Source: Anarhynchus alexandrinus
Lineage: Eukaryota > Chordata > Aves > Charadriiformes > Charadriidae
DNA: 64,000 nt
Direction of reading: 5' to 3'
Assembly (NCBI GenBank): GCA_008711295.1
Contig: VUYV01000192.1
Location: 1-64,000 of the forward strand
The notes below the pieces were generated by a model that saw nothing but the letters and a program-made list of their open reading frames with translations, was not told the DNA's origin and searched no databases. Below, piece after piece: positions 12,201 through 26,000 of the stretch. The translations under genes were made by a program, and so were the position numbers. Numbering within the stretch: the first letter of the stretch is position 1; the number at the start of each line of letters is the position of its first letter.

Positions 12201-13494
12201 GTAAGATAGAACATATATCTAGCCAGACATATATCTGATATAATATCTGATGTTAGAAGAACACAGCTCTAGATCAGCAGTGAAATTGATTGAATGATGT
12301 TATCTGAAACTAGGATTAGCAAAAGGGGAAAGAAAATGAGGAAATACAGGGGAATGACCCATAATATCTATCTTGTGAATCCCCTTTCCCATCAATCATC
12401 TCTGCTAAGATTACACATTGCTGGAGAGAAATTGGGCTGAAATGTTAATGATCTCATGATTTACATTCTGCCAGAATCCTTTCACTTTCTGTTGCAGCCT
12501 CAGAAATAGCACACAAGCTCCAGAGTTCAGAAAAAGCAGGAGGAAAGGAAATCAAAACCTCTTAAAACCTATCATATTTTACAACAGAGGTTGTTATTGT
12601 TTGATCCTGTAGCAGCAGTAAACCAGGCTTTTTCTGCTGAGTACATCATAATAGCTGTTAAAATGTTTCAAGGACTTCAAATGTATTGGGGTGACCATTT
12701 TAATTCCTTCCAGAATATAATAACCGTGATAATGGAAGTCAAGTTTATAAAAAAACAAACACCAAAAACAAAAAACAAAAACCCAAATAAAAATTGTCCG
12801 GCAAGGAAAATTTTAGTTAGCCAATCAAATTAATTTTAGGTTGCAAAATAGAACTATATTAATTTTAATTGCAGTTGAACAAGTTATTTGGGTATTTCTA
12901 GTTACCAGTTAACTCTGACTCCAAGAGCTGTTGAACTACCACCAGAACTGTTCATATCTTCCAAAAAACCTTTGCTAGGACAGCTTCCAATCTGGGAACA
13001 CATGCTCATTCATACTGAAATCTTTTGCAAGCTGTGTCAACTGTCAAAATTTAATTTTGAAGAAAAACATTTTAAAATATCAAAACGTTTTTTTTTCCTT
13101 TGCTGAAAGGAAGAAAACTGTTTATTGACATACCTGGGAAAGAAAAAAAAAGTTAAGGGATTTTTTTTTTTTAAATATGTATTGTCTGCTAATATTACTA
13201 ATGAATGTAAACTTATGATATGAAAATAATAAAAAAAACCATAGCATTTCTAAAATAATTAAGAATCATTTCAAATGTCTTAGGGTATGTTCTATGTCAC
13301 AACATCCCCCATTTCTGATATAACGAAAACAGTTTTGCAGTTGAACAAGGGAAGCTTATTCAGTGTATTAATTAGAGGAGCAGTTGTTGTGCATAGTATA
13401 TTTTATACCTGCAATAATTTGTCATGAATACTTGAAAAAGGAACCCCTCTAACTAACATAAAATAATATTTTTGCTTCTGAAATTATCAATATG
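9286..13494. other. Unique AT-rich sequence, nothing recognised
   Basis: It contains short A-rich runs (for example 12750-12790) and T-runs. No exon, RNA gene or interspersed repeat is recognised. Confidence 0.6.
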
Positions 13495-13800
13495 GGATAC
13501 AGAGAAGCAAGTGACTTAGAAAGGTGAGCACAATGATGACAAAGAAGAGAGAAAGATGAATTGGAGAAAGGCATTGGAGAGACAGAACAAAGGAAGAGGG
13601 ATGAGGATGCAGCACAGGGAATATTACAAGAGGAAAAGGAAGATGGGGAAAACTGCAGCATAACACGTACGGAAGGAGAAGGAAAGAACAAACAGCGAAA
13701 TATACTGAGAAGCATAAGATTGGATTAAAATATAGAATAATGAGAAAAGAAGAGAGAGTAAACATTCAAGAATGGAAGAGGGACACAATAAAAAGCTGGT
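13495..13800. repeat. Purine-rich (GA-rich) tract, about 300 bp
   Basis: The + strand is strongly biased to A and G over about 300 bases, in runs such as 'gaagagagaaagatgaa' and 'ggaagagggatgaggatg', but without a fixed repeat unit. The bias removes stop codons from the minus strand and produces two overlapping Ser/Phe/Leu/Pro-rich open frames of about 90 codons, which I do not regard as genes. Such tracts can form triplex DNA. Confidence 0.75.
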
Positions 13801-14540
13801 GTATATAAAACAGAAAAACTAAAAGTAGGAAGGGATAGTGGAACGCATTTTGTAAGTTCTCTTTTCTGCCCTTCCCCACTTGTGATCCAAACACAATTCT
13901 CTTAGAACCCCTGAAAACCCAACAAAATCAGTAACCCTCACCGTCACTGAAGAATCCCTAATTAAATGTGTATTCTAATAAATCTTAATATCTTCTAAAA
14001 TACAGAAAATTGCTTCTTGTAGCTCATAACTTTCTCAGGAGGGCAGCTGGTCAAGGCTAATTCCCATAGATGTTGAAAGGATTTCCTACCTAACTTCCTT
14101 CTCCTATCCTTTTGCTTCTTCACTAGAACAAATGAAGCCACTGAACCCAAAAATAATGTTCTACATTTGGAAAGCAATCCTTCAGACAATCTTCTTTTCA
14201 TCATTAGAGAAAATTTAGTGAATGAAGTTTTCATGTAGAGCAGGAATTAAGCCAAACAGAAAGCATGCATCTTTACCACTTCTTAGAAAGAAAGGCAGAA
14301 AATGTACTAGAGGCTTTTTAGCTGGCACTAATACACCGTGTGAAAAATATAAATAAAAACTCAGTTGGCATTTTGATCAGACATGCTGATTGTCAACCCA
14401 GTCCATATTAATGAGGAAAGTTTACAAAATGACAGAATGTATTTGATATACTTTAATAAGTATCTAAACATAGAACCTGGTAAAAAAAATTTTTGGAAGT
14501 TGGATTTCTGTTGAAGCAAGCAAAAACTTAATCAGGAGAC

Positions 14541-14625
14541 GACAAAAAAAAAACCAAAAACAAAAACAAAAAAAACACAACATCCAACCCCCCCCAACCC
14601 AAAATCCAACCCAAAAGCAAATACA
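14541..14625. repeat. A/C-rich low-complexity run
   Basis: A-runs interrupted by single C bases grade into 'caacccccccccaaccc'-like sequence. This is simple low-complexity DNA with no coding potential. Confidence 0.8.
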
Positions 14626-15679
14626 ATAACGAATCAGCTGCTTTTGTTAAAATGAAACAAACCCAACCCACTAAAAACACTGAGTCTCTAGCTTCTGCAC
14701 TAATTAATCAACGTTTTCCAAGAGAACCACACAATAGAAAATAAGTGTAAATGATGGTATGGCATTTATATATTCCCAGTATATATCCACTTACTTTATA
14801 CATGTCTGTAATTACACGAGTGTTTATTATTTTCCTTCTTATACTTCTGTTTCTCATGAATCATACGTTACTTCAAATCTGTCTTTGATCTGTTCATTTA
14901 GCTTAAACTTCCACTTCTTATTCAGTGGATTAGTAAATGCATGTAACTATGTATACAAAGAAGACACACCACTTTCAATATACATGCAAAATACTTGCTT
15001 GTGTGTGCAACTGTATACAAGAAATGGCAAAAATCTGAGTTACTATGTATTTCTTTTTACATAAAAGCAGCTGTATTAATTAAAAATAATTAGATATTTA
15101 AAAATAACTAGTATTGTTCAACATAGCTAGCGTCAGCACTTGGAGCACGCGAGAAGTGGGTGTAAATTGCTATTAGATCACTTCACAGTACTTTCATGTA
15201 CCAAAAATGACAGCATGGAACAAGGTTGAATTAATCACTCTCTTTTAAATTAGGATTTATTATCCTTTTATACTCACCTGAGGAAGAGTACATATTAAGT
15301 GTAATTGATTTGTTATTAGACAAATCAATAGTCTTTTATTTCCCCCTCATTTTTCTTTGAACTTGAATACACAAGCACCTGTCAAATACCAAAATACCAC
15401 AGTGAAACAAGCCCTCATGGAGACAAGTGAAAACACTGTAGAAAATTTTAGAGAATTGGCCAGCAATATGTCGGTACTGGAAGAAGCGCATTTGGCCAGA
15501 TTTTTAAGCAGCTATTTATTTATACTATAATTGCATTGGATGGATTGCTCTAGTTCACATCGTGAGAGCAGGAGTGTCAATTCTGCAGGACTAAGTTGCT
15601 TTGTGGAGTAGTAGCAGAAAGGCAGCCTGCTTTTCATGTCATTTGCTTACATCCACCTACTGCAAACCTCTCAGCTCTT

Positions 15680-15693
15680 GCTAATTAATTAGC
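15680..15693. promoter_or_regulatory. Palindromic TAATTAATTA homeodomain-type motif
   Basis: GCTAATTAATTAGC is a perfect 14-bp palindrome containing two head-to-head TAAT cores. Paired-class homeodomain dimers are known to bind TAAT inverted pairs. A 'gctgatcaatga' follows directly. The motif is seen in the sequence, but any enhancer role is inference. In an AT-rich window such motifs also arise by chance. Confidence 0.25.
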
Positions 15694-16516
15694 TGATCAA
15701 TGACCACTGGGTGGAAGAAATTCTCTCTCAGATTCCCACATAACTGAGCTGCAAGCAAAATTATACTTCTTGCTATAAAATGAGGTGTCAATCACACCCA
15801 AATAAAACTTCTGGAAGGAAATGAGTCACCAAGCAGGAAAACCTACTGAAATGGATAATTAATGGAAGGTTCTTGAAGTGTTTGTTCATTGCTGATTGCA
15901 GCCTGTGCCTTATTGTGTTTGCAGTTTCTCCCCAGGAATGTGTAGTAGAAAAGGAAGAAGGGGAGCAAGAGGAAGCCTGCAGTCAGGAGACCTGATATAA
16001 ACTGCGTCTTCCAGAACAGACTCATTTCTGGGTGTCAACACAACGTAATCCTACTGATCCATTTTCTCAACAGAAGACACACCTGATCGCTGTGTGTGGA
16101 ACTGCAGCAAAAGAGGAAGCCTCGGGAAACCTTTGCAGCAAGGACCCACGAGGAGACATGGTGAGCCAGGCGCTGGACATAGAAACGTGTGATGGAGAGA
16201 TTTCCACAGTCTGAGCATCAGTAAATGATTCTCCCATGACTCTTCAGCCAAAATATTAGTTTGATAGTGGTTTATGATTAAAGAAATAGATGTAATGCTT
16301 ATAGTGCTAATTATGCTTGTGTTAACCCACACTCATTTCTGTCTATCTAGTGTAGACTTCTAGGATTTTATGCCCATTCTACCCAAGGTTATATTTCAAC
16401 TGAAATTTAGTAACACATCATTTGCTAAAATGCATGACAAGAAGCAAGTGCTCATTGGACTGGAATACATTAGACTTCACACAGTATCTGTTTCAGTTTA
16501 CCTGTAAAAGAGATTT

Positions 16517-16535
16517 AAAAAAAAAAAAAAAAAAA
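16517..16535. repeat. Poly(A) run of 19
   Basis: An uninterrupted run of 19 A. No processed pseudogene or retrocopy is recognised upstream of it, and CR1 elements do not end in poly(A). It is treated as a homopolymer microsatellite. Confidence 0.85.
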
Positions 16536-19500
16536 TCTGATTGAGCATTACGTTATTTAAAGGTATTCTGGTGCCTTGTGCTCATCAGATGAACTTGTTA
16601 ACTTACTATAAACTTGTCACAACATCAATCCAAGTAGAATTTTGCAGGAAAAGGAAGATTCTTACGCAAATGTTTGCAATGAATACAAATACAAAAATTT
16701 GCATGTATGTCAGTACAACCTATAAATTCACATCTTGCAAGTGATCAGCAAGCCAATGCAAAGACGTCAGAGCAAAGGCAAGATGAATCATGTAACTAAA
16801 ACCCTTCCTTTCTTTTGTGAGTGCTTAAATTATGTTTTCTGAGTGATCTGGCAAGTTCACGAAGGTGGTGGTGGTCCCTTTCCCTGCCTACTTGTGGTAG
16901 AAGTCAGCAGGCAGAAATGACTAAGCTTACCTCACAACAGGCAGGCTAGCAGTTCTTATGAAAAAAGATCCTGTGAGCAATGAAAAACTGCTGAGCACTT
17001 AACTTTTTCATACTTTGATTTGAATTATGCAACTTGGGCTGAATTAAACTACTGTAGACACTGTATTCACTCCTTGCAAGGAATCTACATTTAGGAATGG
17101 ATTCAAAGCTCAGAGAAATCACAGGACTTCAGTGTCTCTTGGTACTGCAGTAGTGCTTAGGGGCCCTAGCAAAGATGTGGTCTCATCTTCCTGTAAGAAG
17201 GAAAAACTCCTTCCTTTGAAAAACTTATACTGCTAATAAGCAGCTTGTGATATCATCCTTGTTTAATTGTTATCAGAGTGCTGTAAGGGTTGCTAACTGG
17301 ATTCATAAAAGTTAACCAATACGTAAGTTTTCACAAACATTTTAAGAAAAGCTGAATCTTTTTCTGCAAAGTTCTGAATGAAGGAACTATCAAGCACTGC
17401 AGAAACTTGTAGTAAACAAATTCATAGACCAGCATAAACTGGACTAACTCCAGTTTTCTGGGGAATTATATGACTGCTAACAATAATTCATTTTCATGGC
17501 ATCATATTCAGTGAAATTTCTTGTAAAATAATTAGTATTGCCTTTATCTTCCTTGAACTGCTTCTGTGACAAGTTCTTAACTATGGTTCCAGCTATTACC
17601 CTTCAAACAACTTTTTTTTGATTATGCTGACATAAAAGTAAACTGTTAGTACTTCCTTCTCTGCCAAGATTTAAATCAGGATGAGCAGCCACTGGAGCAA
17701 ATCAGTTTGAGTCCATCCTTATGGCAGCAGACCCTATCTACCCTTAACTCTCCGTACAGTTGAGTGTATCGGCAGTGGGAGGCCTCCAGCCCACAGACAC
17801 AATGACAATATTGGCAGCTTTAGGATTTGCTACTTTTCGCTAATGTCAGGGGAGGCTCATGTGTGCGTGGAAGTGCTCGGTGCATCAATAAGGCTCAGAA
17901 AAAGCCTTCTCTCCCAGTCAGCGGTTTAAACAAAAACATAGGCCCTCCTTTGGTCTTTTTGTGCAATAATCCCAGATGGTAAAACTTTGTTTTAGCCTTA
18001 TGGCTGAATAAAAGTAGTTTTGTGTCAATGTAGTGTCTGAAACTAACACTCACTGGTAATACTGGATTGTCACTGGGAATCATTTAATTGTTTTATCTGC
18101 CAAATAACAACTATCTTCTTTTCAGTTCAAGACCGTTAAGCTATAAACATGACAACTTAGGAAATTCTGGGTAGGCACAGATGTTACTTCAAGACAAACT
18201 TGATTACTGCCTTTGAGATAAAGCAGCATATAGACAACTGTTAAAAAAACCAAACCCAAAACATGAAAGTTCTTGGTCCTACTAAATACAGCTCAGTAAC
18301 AGTCCATAAGGACAGATGCAAGGCTCTTCTGTCATTCAACAAAATTACTAAGGATGTCCACATTTTTCTTTCAAAGTCTTGGAGAATGTGGCAGAAAGTT
18401 TTCCCGTTTGTCAGCCCCCCAGATTCATATCCTGAGGTCGATTATTGAATTAAACTCATTGACAATAGTAGTGATCTCTAAGTATGCTAGTTTCTACAAA
18501 ACTAAGACTGAACCATGTTTCTGCCAGCCATCTACTCATTCTTTTAGATAGCTTTTGCATCCCATAAAACTTATAACAGTTTTATTAGATTTATCGTAGA
18601 TAGGCTATAAATGAAGTTTTGTCCCAACAGTCAGGTCACAACACAGTGTCATAAAGAAAAATTGACTAAGAAATTATTTTAAAAATAGCAGAGGAGAGAA
18701 AAACAAGACCAATGGTTTTAATTTTATACTGCAAATACTTGGTTAAGCCTTCTTGCTGTCTTGTGTACCCCCTCCTCCTGCAACTTTTTTCTATCGTCTT
18801 AGTGTACATCTTATGTTGCTAAAAGGAAATTTTAGCAACAGAAAAATAATAAAAATAAGAAGTTGGAAAATAATTAACATATTACACTTGGTAAACTACA
18901 TGATTCCTTCACATTTCAACCAGTTCTTGGGGTGCAAATGTAATGCTGCCAAATTTTGTGATAGAAATATATACTATTTTTAAAAAAATAGGGAAAGGAG
19001 AATGGTTAGGTGGTGGATGGTACAGAAATCATTTGCCAAGAACCTTATAGCTCCTATAATTTTACTCCTCATTCTAAACCAAGAGTGCTAGTAGTATTTC
19101 TTATATTATTTAGCTTTTACATAACATAACCAGGAGACTAATATACTGACCCAGAAAATATGATGAGAATGATTTTTTCTCTTCTATAGCATATTCAATG
19201 GTACTGCCTCATGCTACAGAATATTTTTACTTATGTTACGTTTCTTGAGTTAATTGCTAAATACTTACGTGTCCTTCCAAAGAAGTAAACCTAGTGAGGC
19301 AGCCTATAAACAGCAGTTAAAACAGCTCTCCATGTGAAGTCCAAGTAATACAGGGGCAATATGCAATAGTAGATATTTCAGGGCACAGCAGGATTGGAGA
19401 GTGACAGAAATCCAGAATCAACATGAAAGGTCCTAACTGACATAGGATTATTGCACCAATCTGTGTAGGCTTGTTTACTGGTTTAACTGCTGGATGTATA

Positions 19501-20000
19501 ATTTCTGTAATTAGAGTCTGACCGGCTAAGCAACATTGCAATGCAGCTGCAACACCCTAAAGAAATTTTAGACAGGCTATTAAAGAATGATTTATGAAGC
19601 AGGCTTTTGTTCAACCAAGTGATTAGAATTTAATAGCATTGCCTATTTAGTGTTGAACTGGACATAACCAGGCTAAGAAACAATAAACAAGCAGGGGTGG
19701 TGGTGGGGGAATAGAAAAAGAAGCATTACAATATCTTCTGCACCAGAGCTATGGAGAATAGCATTGTGGTAAAATTGCCTAAAATGGAAGGCTGAAGTTT
19801 TTTGGTTATGTCTCACCCAAAATGTTGTGCTGAACTGCTAAACCAGATTATTTTTCCATTTGAAAAAATTAAGAGCTGCAGTATGATGCTTAGCAAAAGC
19901 TTACGTTACTTTCAGGGGGCTGAAGAAAGGGAGAAGGAATACCTAAAAATGTGCTTTGGAAAAGGGGTATCCTTCAAATGTTATTCTTTAGAAGGCCTTT

Positions 20001-23000
20001 TTTAATGAGTTTTGGAAAAACAAAAGATAGGGGAAACAGAAAGAGGAAAAAAATTATTTAAAGCATCTTAGAGCTGATGGTAACTTTTTTTCTCCCCAAA
20101 CAAACTTTCTTACTAAGTGGTGTCCTGTCAGTTGTCAGATAAGTCTGAAACCTGATTCCTATTAACTTTAATGAGAGTCAGTTTGTGTTTGCAGGTCGTT
20201 TGACCATTAGTACGCATTTCTGTTGGGAAGAAAACTGTCTTATTCATACAGGCCCTTATAACAATGAATGACAGCAAGTTCATTTAGCACATTTCTGACG
20301 GCGGTGTTTCAAAACAACTTTGCACTCAGCAAAAGAGAAATGATGGGTGTCAGAAAGAATATAAATTCAACACAGATAGGCTCTGCTCATTAGCAGATGG
20401 ATTTGAAGTACAGATTTCATTTGAAAAAGAATGTACACAATTGCAAATGAACACCTACACCTACTTGCAGCATTATGGTATGTTCTCTCAGAGAGCTGTG
20501 TGTGCTGGGCAAGTATTCAGTAGTATGCTCAGAAACAAAGCAACAGCTGAGGTTTATGCAGGAGCTAAGGGAACGGTCCCACTGAATCCCACCAAACACC
20601 TCTTTGCAGTTATGAGCAGGTACCCGGATCACTCCAACACTCTGTAGTACAATAAAGAAAGTCCCTGGAGTGCCAGCAGTGGAACAAAAGATAATACACA
20701 ATAAGCAGGCAACACTGGGAAATCTAAGGGATAATTTGGGAAAAGTTGTGTCTCCAATTTTTTGTGACTACTACAGCATATGGTTCATCGTAGCACTTGT
20801 CTTCTTGATTTCCTGCTCTCATAATTCTCTCATTTCTTGTGCAAGACACAGGCTTTTAGGAAGGATTGAATGTGATTAGCCAAGCTGGGCTAAGAAAATT
20901 ATTCTGCACTTCATAAAATTGCTTGAAAATGGGGGTGAGGGGAGGAAAGAGAAGCTAGTTATATTTGTGCTGACAGAGATCAATGAAGTATGACATTTGT
21001 GATATGAAGATGCATGAAAACTGTACAGGAAAATACAGGCTTGATAAGATGACCTTGATGAACATGTTGAACAGAATTAGAGAGAACTGTAAAGGGCAAT
21101 CTGACTGGTGAATTTCATTTGGGAGAAACAGAGAGAGGGGATGATGTTTTTAGGAAAATCAAAGTTGAGTAAAAGGTGTCAGTATCCAATCAAAGATGAA
21201 AGTCAGAGCACCTGAACAAAATAAAAAAAAAGTATAAAAGAAACAGCAGTGTTGTTAGGAAACAAATGGGAGTTAAAGAGAAGAAACGAGGGACACTGGT
21301 TTGAAACTTTTACAGCAGTTAAGATAGTTTGATTGATTGAAAGAAAACAATAATGTACTATGGTTTAGTTTCAAGAACATTTGTGGAAAATACAGTTGTC
21401 TTATGAATAGAAAACTGGAAAAGTGAAGGTAATCAAACAGAAACTGGGGAGGGGAGAAACCCATGAGCCAGATAAAATGCTATTTATAATTCTATAATAT
21501 ACTGATAAGCAAATATCAGATCCATATTTCTCTCCGCCTATAACATCAGCATATGTTGCTGTCCCAGAGGACTAAGCCCGGGGTGACAACTCCTGTAGGA
21601 ATCATACTGGAACATAACTGAAGGCTAATTGATAGATTATTGTTTCCTTCCCAAATGTAGTACTTTATATCTGCAATATTTCTAGGAAGAAGTCTACACA
21701 ACATAGTCCTCAGAGTATGTCAGCTTCTCTGTAGGGAAGAAGGGATTCTATATTCAGGTAACTAAACATGTTAATAGCGCAGAGGGAAAGTAATGAAGTC
21801 TTTTATTTAAGGGTGGCAACGAAATGACCTGCTATTCTGATTCTAAGTGTGCAGATGAAAGACAGTGGTAACAACTTTTAGGGAACTTAAAGGGTAAATG
21901 AACTCAACAAAGAACTTTCAATGAACTGCCTTTTGGAATTGTAGACCTATTTGTCAAAATACCTTTGGTACATGCACTATTTTGTCTCTTACTTTGTAGA
22001 TAGCTGTGTAATTTTTTCCCCGGCACTATTACACTTTAAATATAACCATGTAATATATATTTTTGCTGTCTTTTTGATTTCCTCAACATCAAATGAAACA
22101 CAATTACTCCTGAGAGCCTTTGAACAGCTCTTAACATAAATTAAAGTCTTTAGTTATACAGAACTCAACAGTATTAGCAAAAATATGGATTTATGCTATA
22201 TGAATGAAGAAATTCCAAACATGCTGATATTGACTGGCATCCATATGTTTGACGGCAATTTCACATAGCACAAAAGAATTGGAAAACAGCCTAGCAAACA
22301 AGTAGTTGTACTACTAGAAGAGAAATTTAACTGAAAAAGAAACTTAGAAAGAAGAAATTCTTCATCTGCAGCACGACACTATGCTTATGCACACTAATTT
22401 CTAATCTAGGTACTTGAACTAGGAGTATATTTCCTGGTAAAATCATGTAACACACAAAACCCTCTTTGCTATATTCACAGCCTAGGCACCTGCTTTAGGA
22501 ACATGTTAGATGCTTTAAATTTGGTGGTGTAAATATCCATTCTGTTGTAACAAGTTCATCCATCAGGTGGAGATGCTGAGGGAAGCAAAATGGAACAGGG
22601 CACTTGCTCTGTAAAGCTCCTTTAAAAACATTAACACGAGTTTCTGTCATCTGCTCTGCAGTTTCACAGGTTTAAGTGGGGAACAGAACTTCAATCTCAG
22701 ACTGGCTTTCATCTATATTTTTCTTAGAGACCACTTTTACTAGAAGGAGACAGACTTCACATAGCGCCTCAAATCTATAAGCAAAAAACAAAATGAAATA
22801 AAGAACTCACTTTCATCCAGAAACATCAGGTTTAACCACTTTGAAGTGTATTTATAGAGAGAAGGACTGTAGGTACCTGTTATATATAAGGCTTCTCTAT
22901 GAAGCATGTGAAACATACTGGTGCCAGACTACATTAAAGCCACTTGTACTATTTCATTGCTTTGTCTACGTGATGCTTTAAAACAATTAGGCCATGAAAT

Positions 23001-26000
23001 ACAACTTTCATTTTGAAAATTTTTATCATCTGGAACAAAAAGAAGGAATAGATTGAAATTAAAATAATGAAAGATTATATTATCTACAATAATAAACACA
23101 TAAGATTCAATAATTTTTCTCTTCTCAATAAGGAGGAGAAAATTTGGATAGACCTCGTAACCCTCTAACAGTGGCTGAGATGGGCAGCATTAGGATTGTT
23201 TTCTGGTGTCACTGCAGCAGCCCTTGAACATTCCCAGCAGTGCCATGACAGGGCCAGAGAGATCATTTTTAATGACTGTACAACCAGAAATGCTTTGCAT
23301 GATTTACATCTTAATTGCTCTTGTTCCCAAAGAACAGAACATCAAGTTTTACAATACACAGCGGGGGACTGAAGACTCTCTTTAGAAAACTTATGATGTA
23401 AATATAGGACAACAAGGACTTTGAAACTCATTCACACAATTGCCTTTCAGAGTAACACTTCTGCTTCAGTTGCAGAAATACTCTTTTACTGCTATGATTC
23501 TTTAAATGAATTTTTAATATTTATTTTTTAAGCTATGATATCCTTTATCTAGAAAAATGTTTCATATGGGCAGTCCTATGAATTATATCATAAAAAAGTG
23601 CATAACACCTTTTCCTCATTAAGCCAACTGAACAACTACTAAGGAATTGTCACCGTTCTCTGAGTTCTGTTTAATTATTCTTGTTTTGAAAGCATGAAAG
23701 TAGAGGTGAAGTTTGTCAACAACTTGCATGTGTACAAGGGAGTCACAATAAGAATACTTAGATTTGCCATGTCAAGTGCAGTCTTCTAGACTGCCTTTTT
23801 GGCTCTGAAGAGTGAAAGATCCTGCTCAGTCTGGTTGGCCTATAGCACTACTATAATCAGGGTACATACATTTCTTCAGAGAACGGCTCCAAAGACAGTA
23901 ATACAGAGCTCATTCCTTCACAGACTACTGGCAGCCAGTTTGCAATAACACTCTGAAACCTGTGGTAAATCCTTTTTGATAAAGATCCCAAGTAATCTGC
24001 CACCCTTTTTTCCTTTAGTCCAAACAAAACCCCACACCCACAAAAACAACATCAAAGGCATGATGAGCAATAGCCTCGCCTGGGCCAAGGACCTGTTAAA
24101 AAATAATATCTGATTTTCCGGAAGTATAGTAGTTGTATTTGTTATTGATTCAAGTCAGGATACATTTCAATCTCAGTGATTTTCTGGGGTTTTCTTTGCC
24201 TCTGCAGATGGTTCAAAGTGTTGAAAACTTACTTCAAAATAGCTTGTGCTACTTTTCTCTGTCTTATCCCGAGGTGTTCCAGTTGCCATTAACTGGGCAT
24301 CAAATCTCATTCCTCATATTTAGTCAGGACTCACCATAATCAAGTGATACTCTTTCCCAAAGGATACTGGAACAGAATGGTTAAAGCATAGGTATGTTTC
24401 AGTAATTGTGAAAAGAAAGTCTTCTAAAGAGGGAAATGAAAGGTCATTTGTCCTAAAAAGATGATGCTATTGTTTATGCATTGTACAGAATGGAATCTTA
24501 TTTGTGAAACTGTATCAGCATTTCTTTGCTCTAACTAAAAAGCTTGGTGAGTACTAAATTAGTCTGTTTCCCTTTAGAATACCTTTCTTTTAGTTAAAGA
24601 CTTTGTCTCAAATACCTTGCATTTTTTTACAGATTCCTATTGTATGCGGTAATTCTCAACATAAGTCTCGCTTGTGAATTTCATTGAGTTTAAATAAAGC
24701 CCGTTAATGTTAATCCAGTTTTTCCTGTTCCGGGTTGAAATGCTATTATTTTTAGACTAGTTTGTCAAATCATTTTAGATATATAAATATATTCCTTCAT
24801 TAAATCTATATCCAGTCTCATTTGGGTTGCATTAATTCCCTCAAAGTCAAATCTTGCTTCATTTATGAGATTAGTGGCATTGATTTCAGAAGCTTAAGCC
24901 AGAAAAATACCTGCACTTAATGGAACAACTGTACCAGTCCCACTCTGTCCATAAAGTGTATATCAATTGTAAAGACACATTCCACCCACCCCCTCCTGCC
25001 TTTTTCCATGTCCGCGCTTTGGTAAATGAATTAGTTATGTTGTTCTTCAGATAAGTGAATACTTTTCAAATAAGTGCTTAGTCTCTGACCCTTCTTTAAG
25101 GCTGATTTTATCTTTCTTTTTTTTCTTAATTTGTTTTGAACTGAACTTTACTTGACCCCACATCTACAGTGATTGAAACTTTTATAAACCAAGTACGATG
25201 TTTAATTTCATCTTATTTTAAAGGGTTTATTCCTGCAAAGGATACTTCAGTGAAAGTTACAGGCATGACATGTTATCTTCCAGGCCAGTAGGTTGCTGTA
25301 TGTGATTCTGAATGCTTGCTGGAATGCAAGAACAAGCAACAACTGAGATGCGATATTATCAGGTACAAATGAATCCCTGTATTTCATACATAATCCTAGT
25401 GGACTGGAAGTGAGTACCATGTGGTCTTCTACAACTTTATGCAACTACAATAGTCCAGAAGGTTTGCAAAACATTTGTACTACTCACCACCAAAGCCAAA
25501 AACCACCTCTCTTACCCTTTCAGAAGCTTCAGACACAGTAGAACTACAAGAGACAGAGCTAACGTGCCACAGAAAGGAAACAGGAGGGATCAACAATATA
25601 GATATCCTGGTTCATGCCAAGAACCTAGAAATTGCCAGGTTGCATTTCTAGCTGATGTTCAAAAGTGATTGACACAAACATCACCCCCACTCCCCACCTC
25701 AATTTAACATTGACTTCATGAGAAAAAACATAACAATGAGGCAACAGCGATTTTTAATACCCCCCCTCTTTCCCTACTTACAAGTCCATATTATAAATTT
25801 CCAATGAAGGTGAAAAGAAGAAAAACTGAGATGGCAAGTTATGTATAACAGTGAAAAATAATTCCTTACTGGCCTGAAAGCATTCGTTTAATATTCTGTA
25901 ACAGTGATGTAAACAAATGGTGATCCAGTTTCTTCTCAGCTCACCTCCTGTGAGACACCAGCGATCCATGGGAATGTTGAATAAAAGTTTAATTTTCTAC

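Larger units (their letters stand above)
13801..20000. other. Unique AT-rich sequence; one small membrane-protein-like frame
   Basis: Apart from the low-complexity runs listed, nothing is recognised. On the minus strand 16025-15843 reads a 60-codon frame with an A at -3 of its ATG and a hydrophobic stretch at residues 13-31 (LLTAGFLLLPFFLFYYTFL). It has no recognised family and no visible splice or promoter context, so it is not called as a gene. Confidence 0.5.

Noticed and set aside
13449..13765. Two overlapping minus-strand frames of 88 and 92 codons, Ser/Phe/Leu-rich
   Set aside because: They are produced by the purine-rich + strand, which removes stop codons from the other strand.
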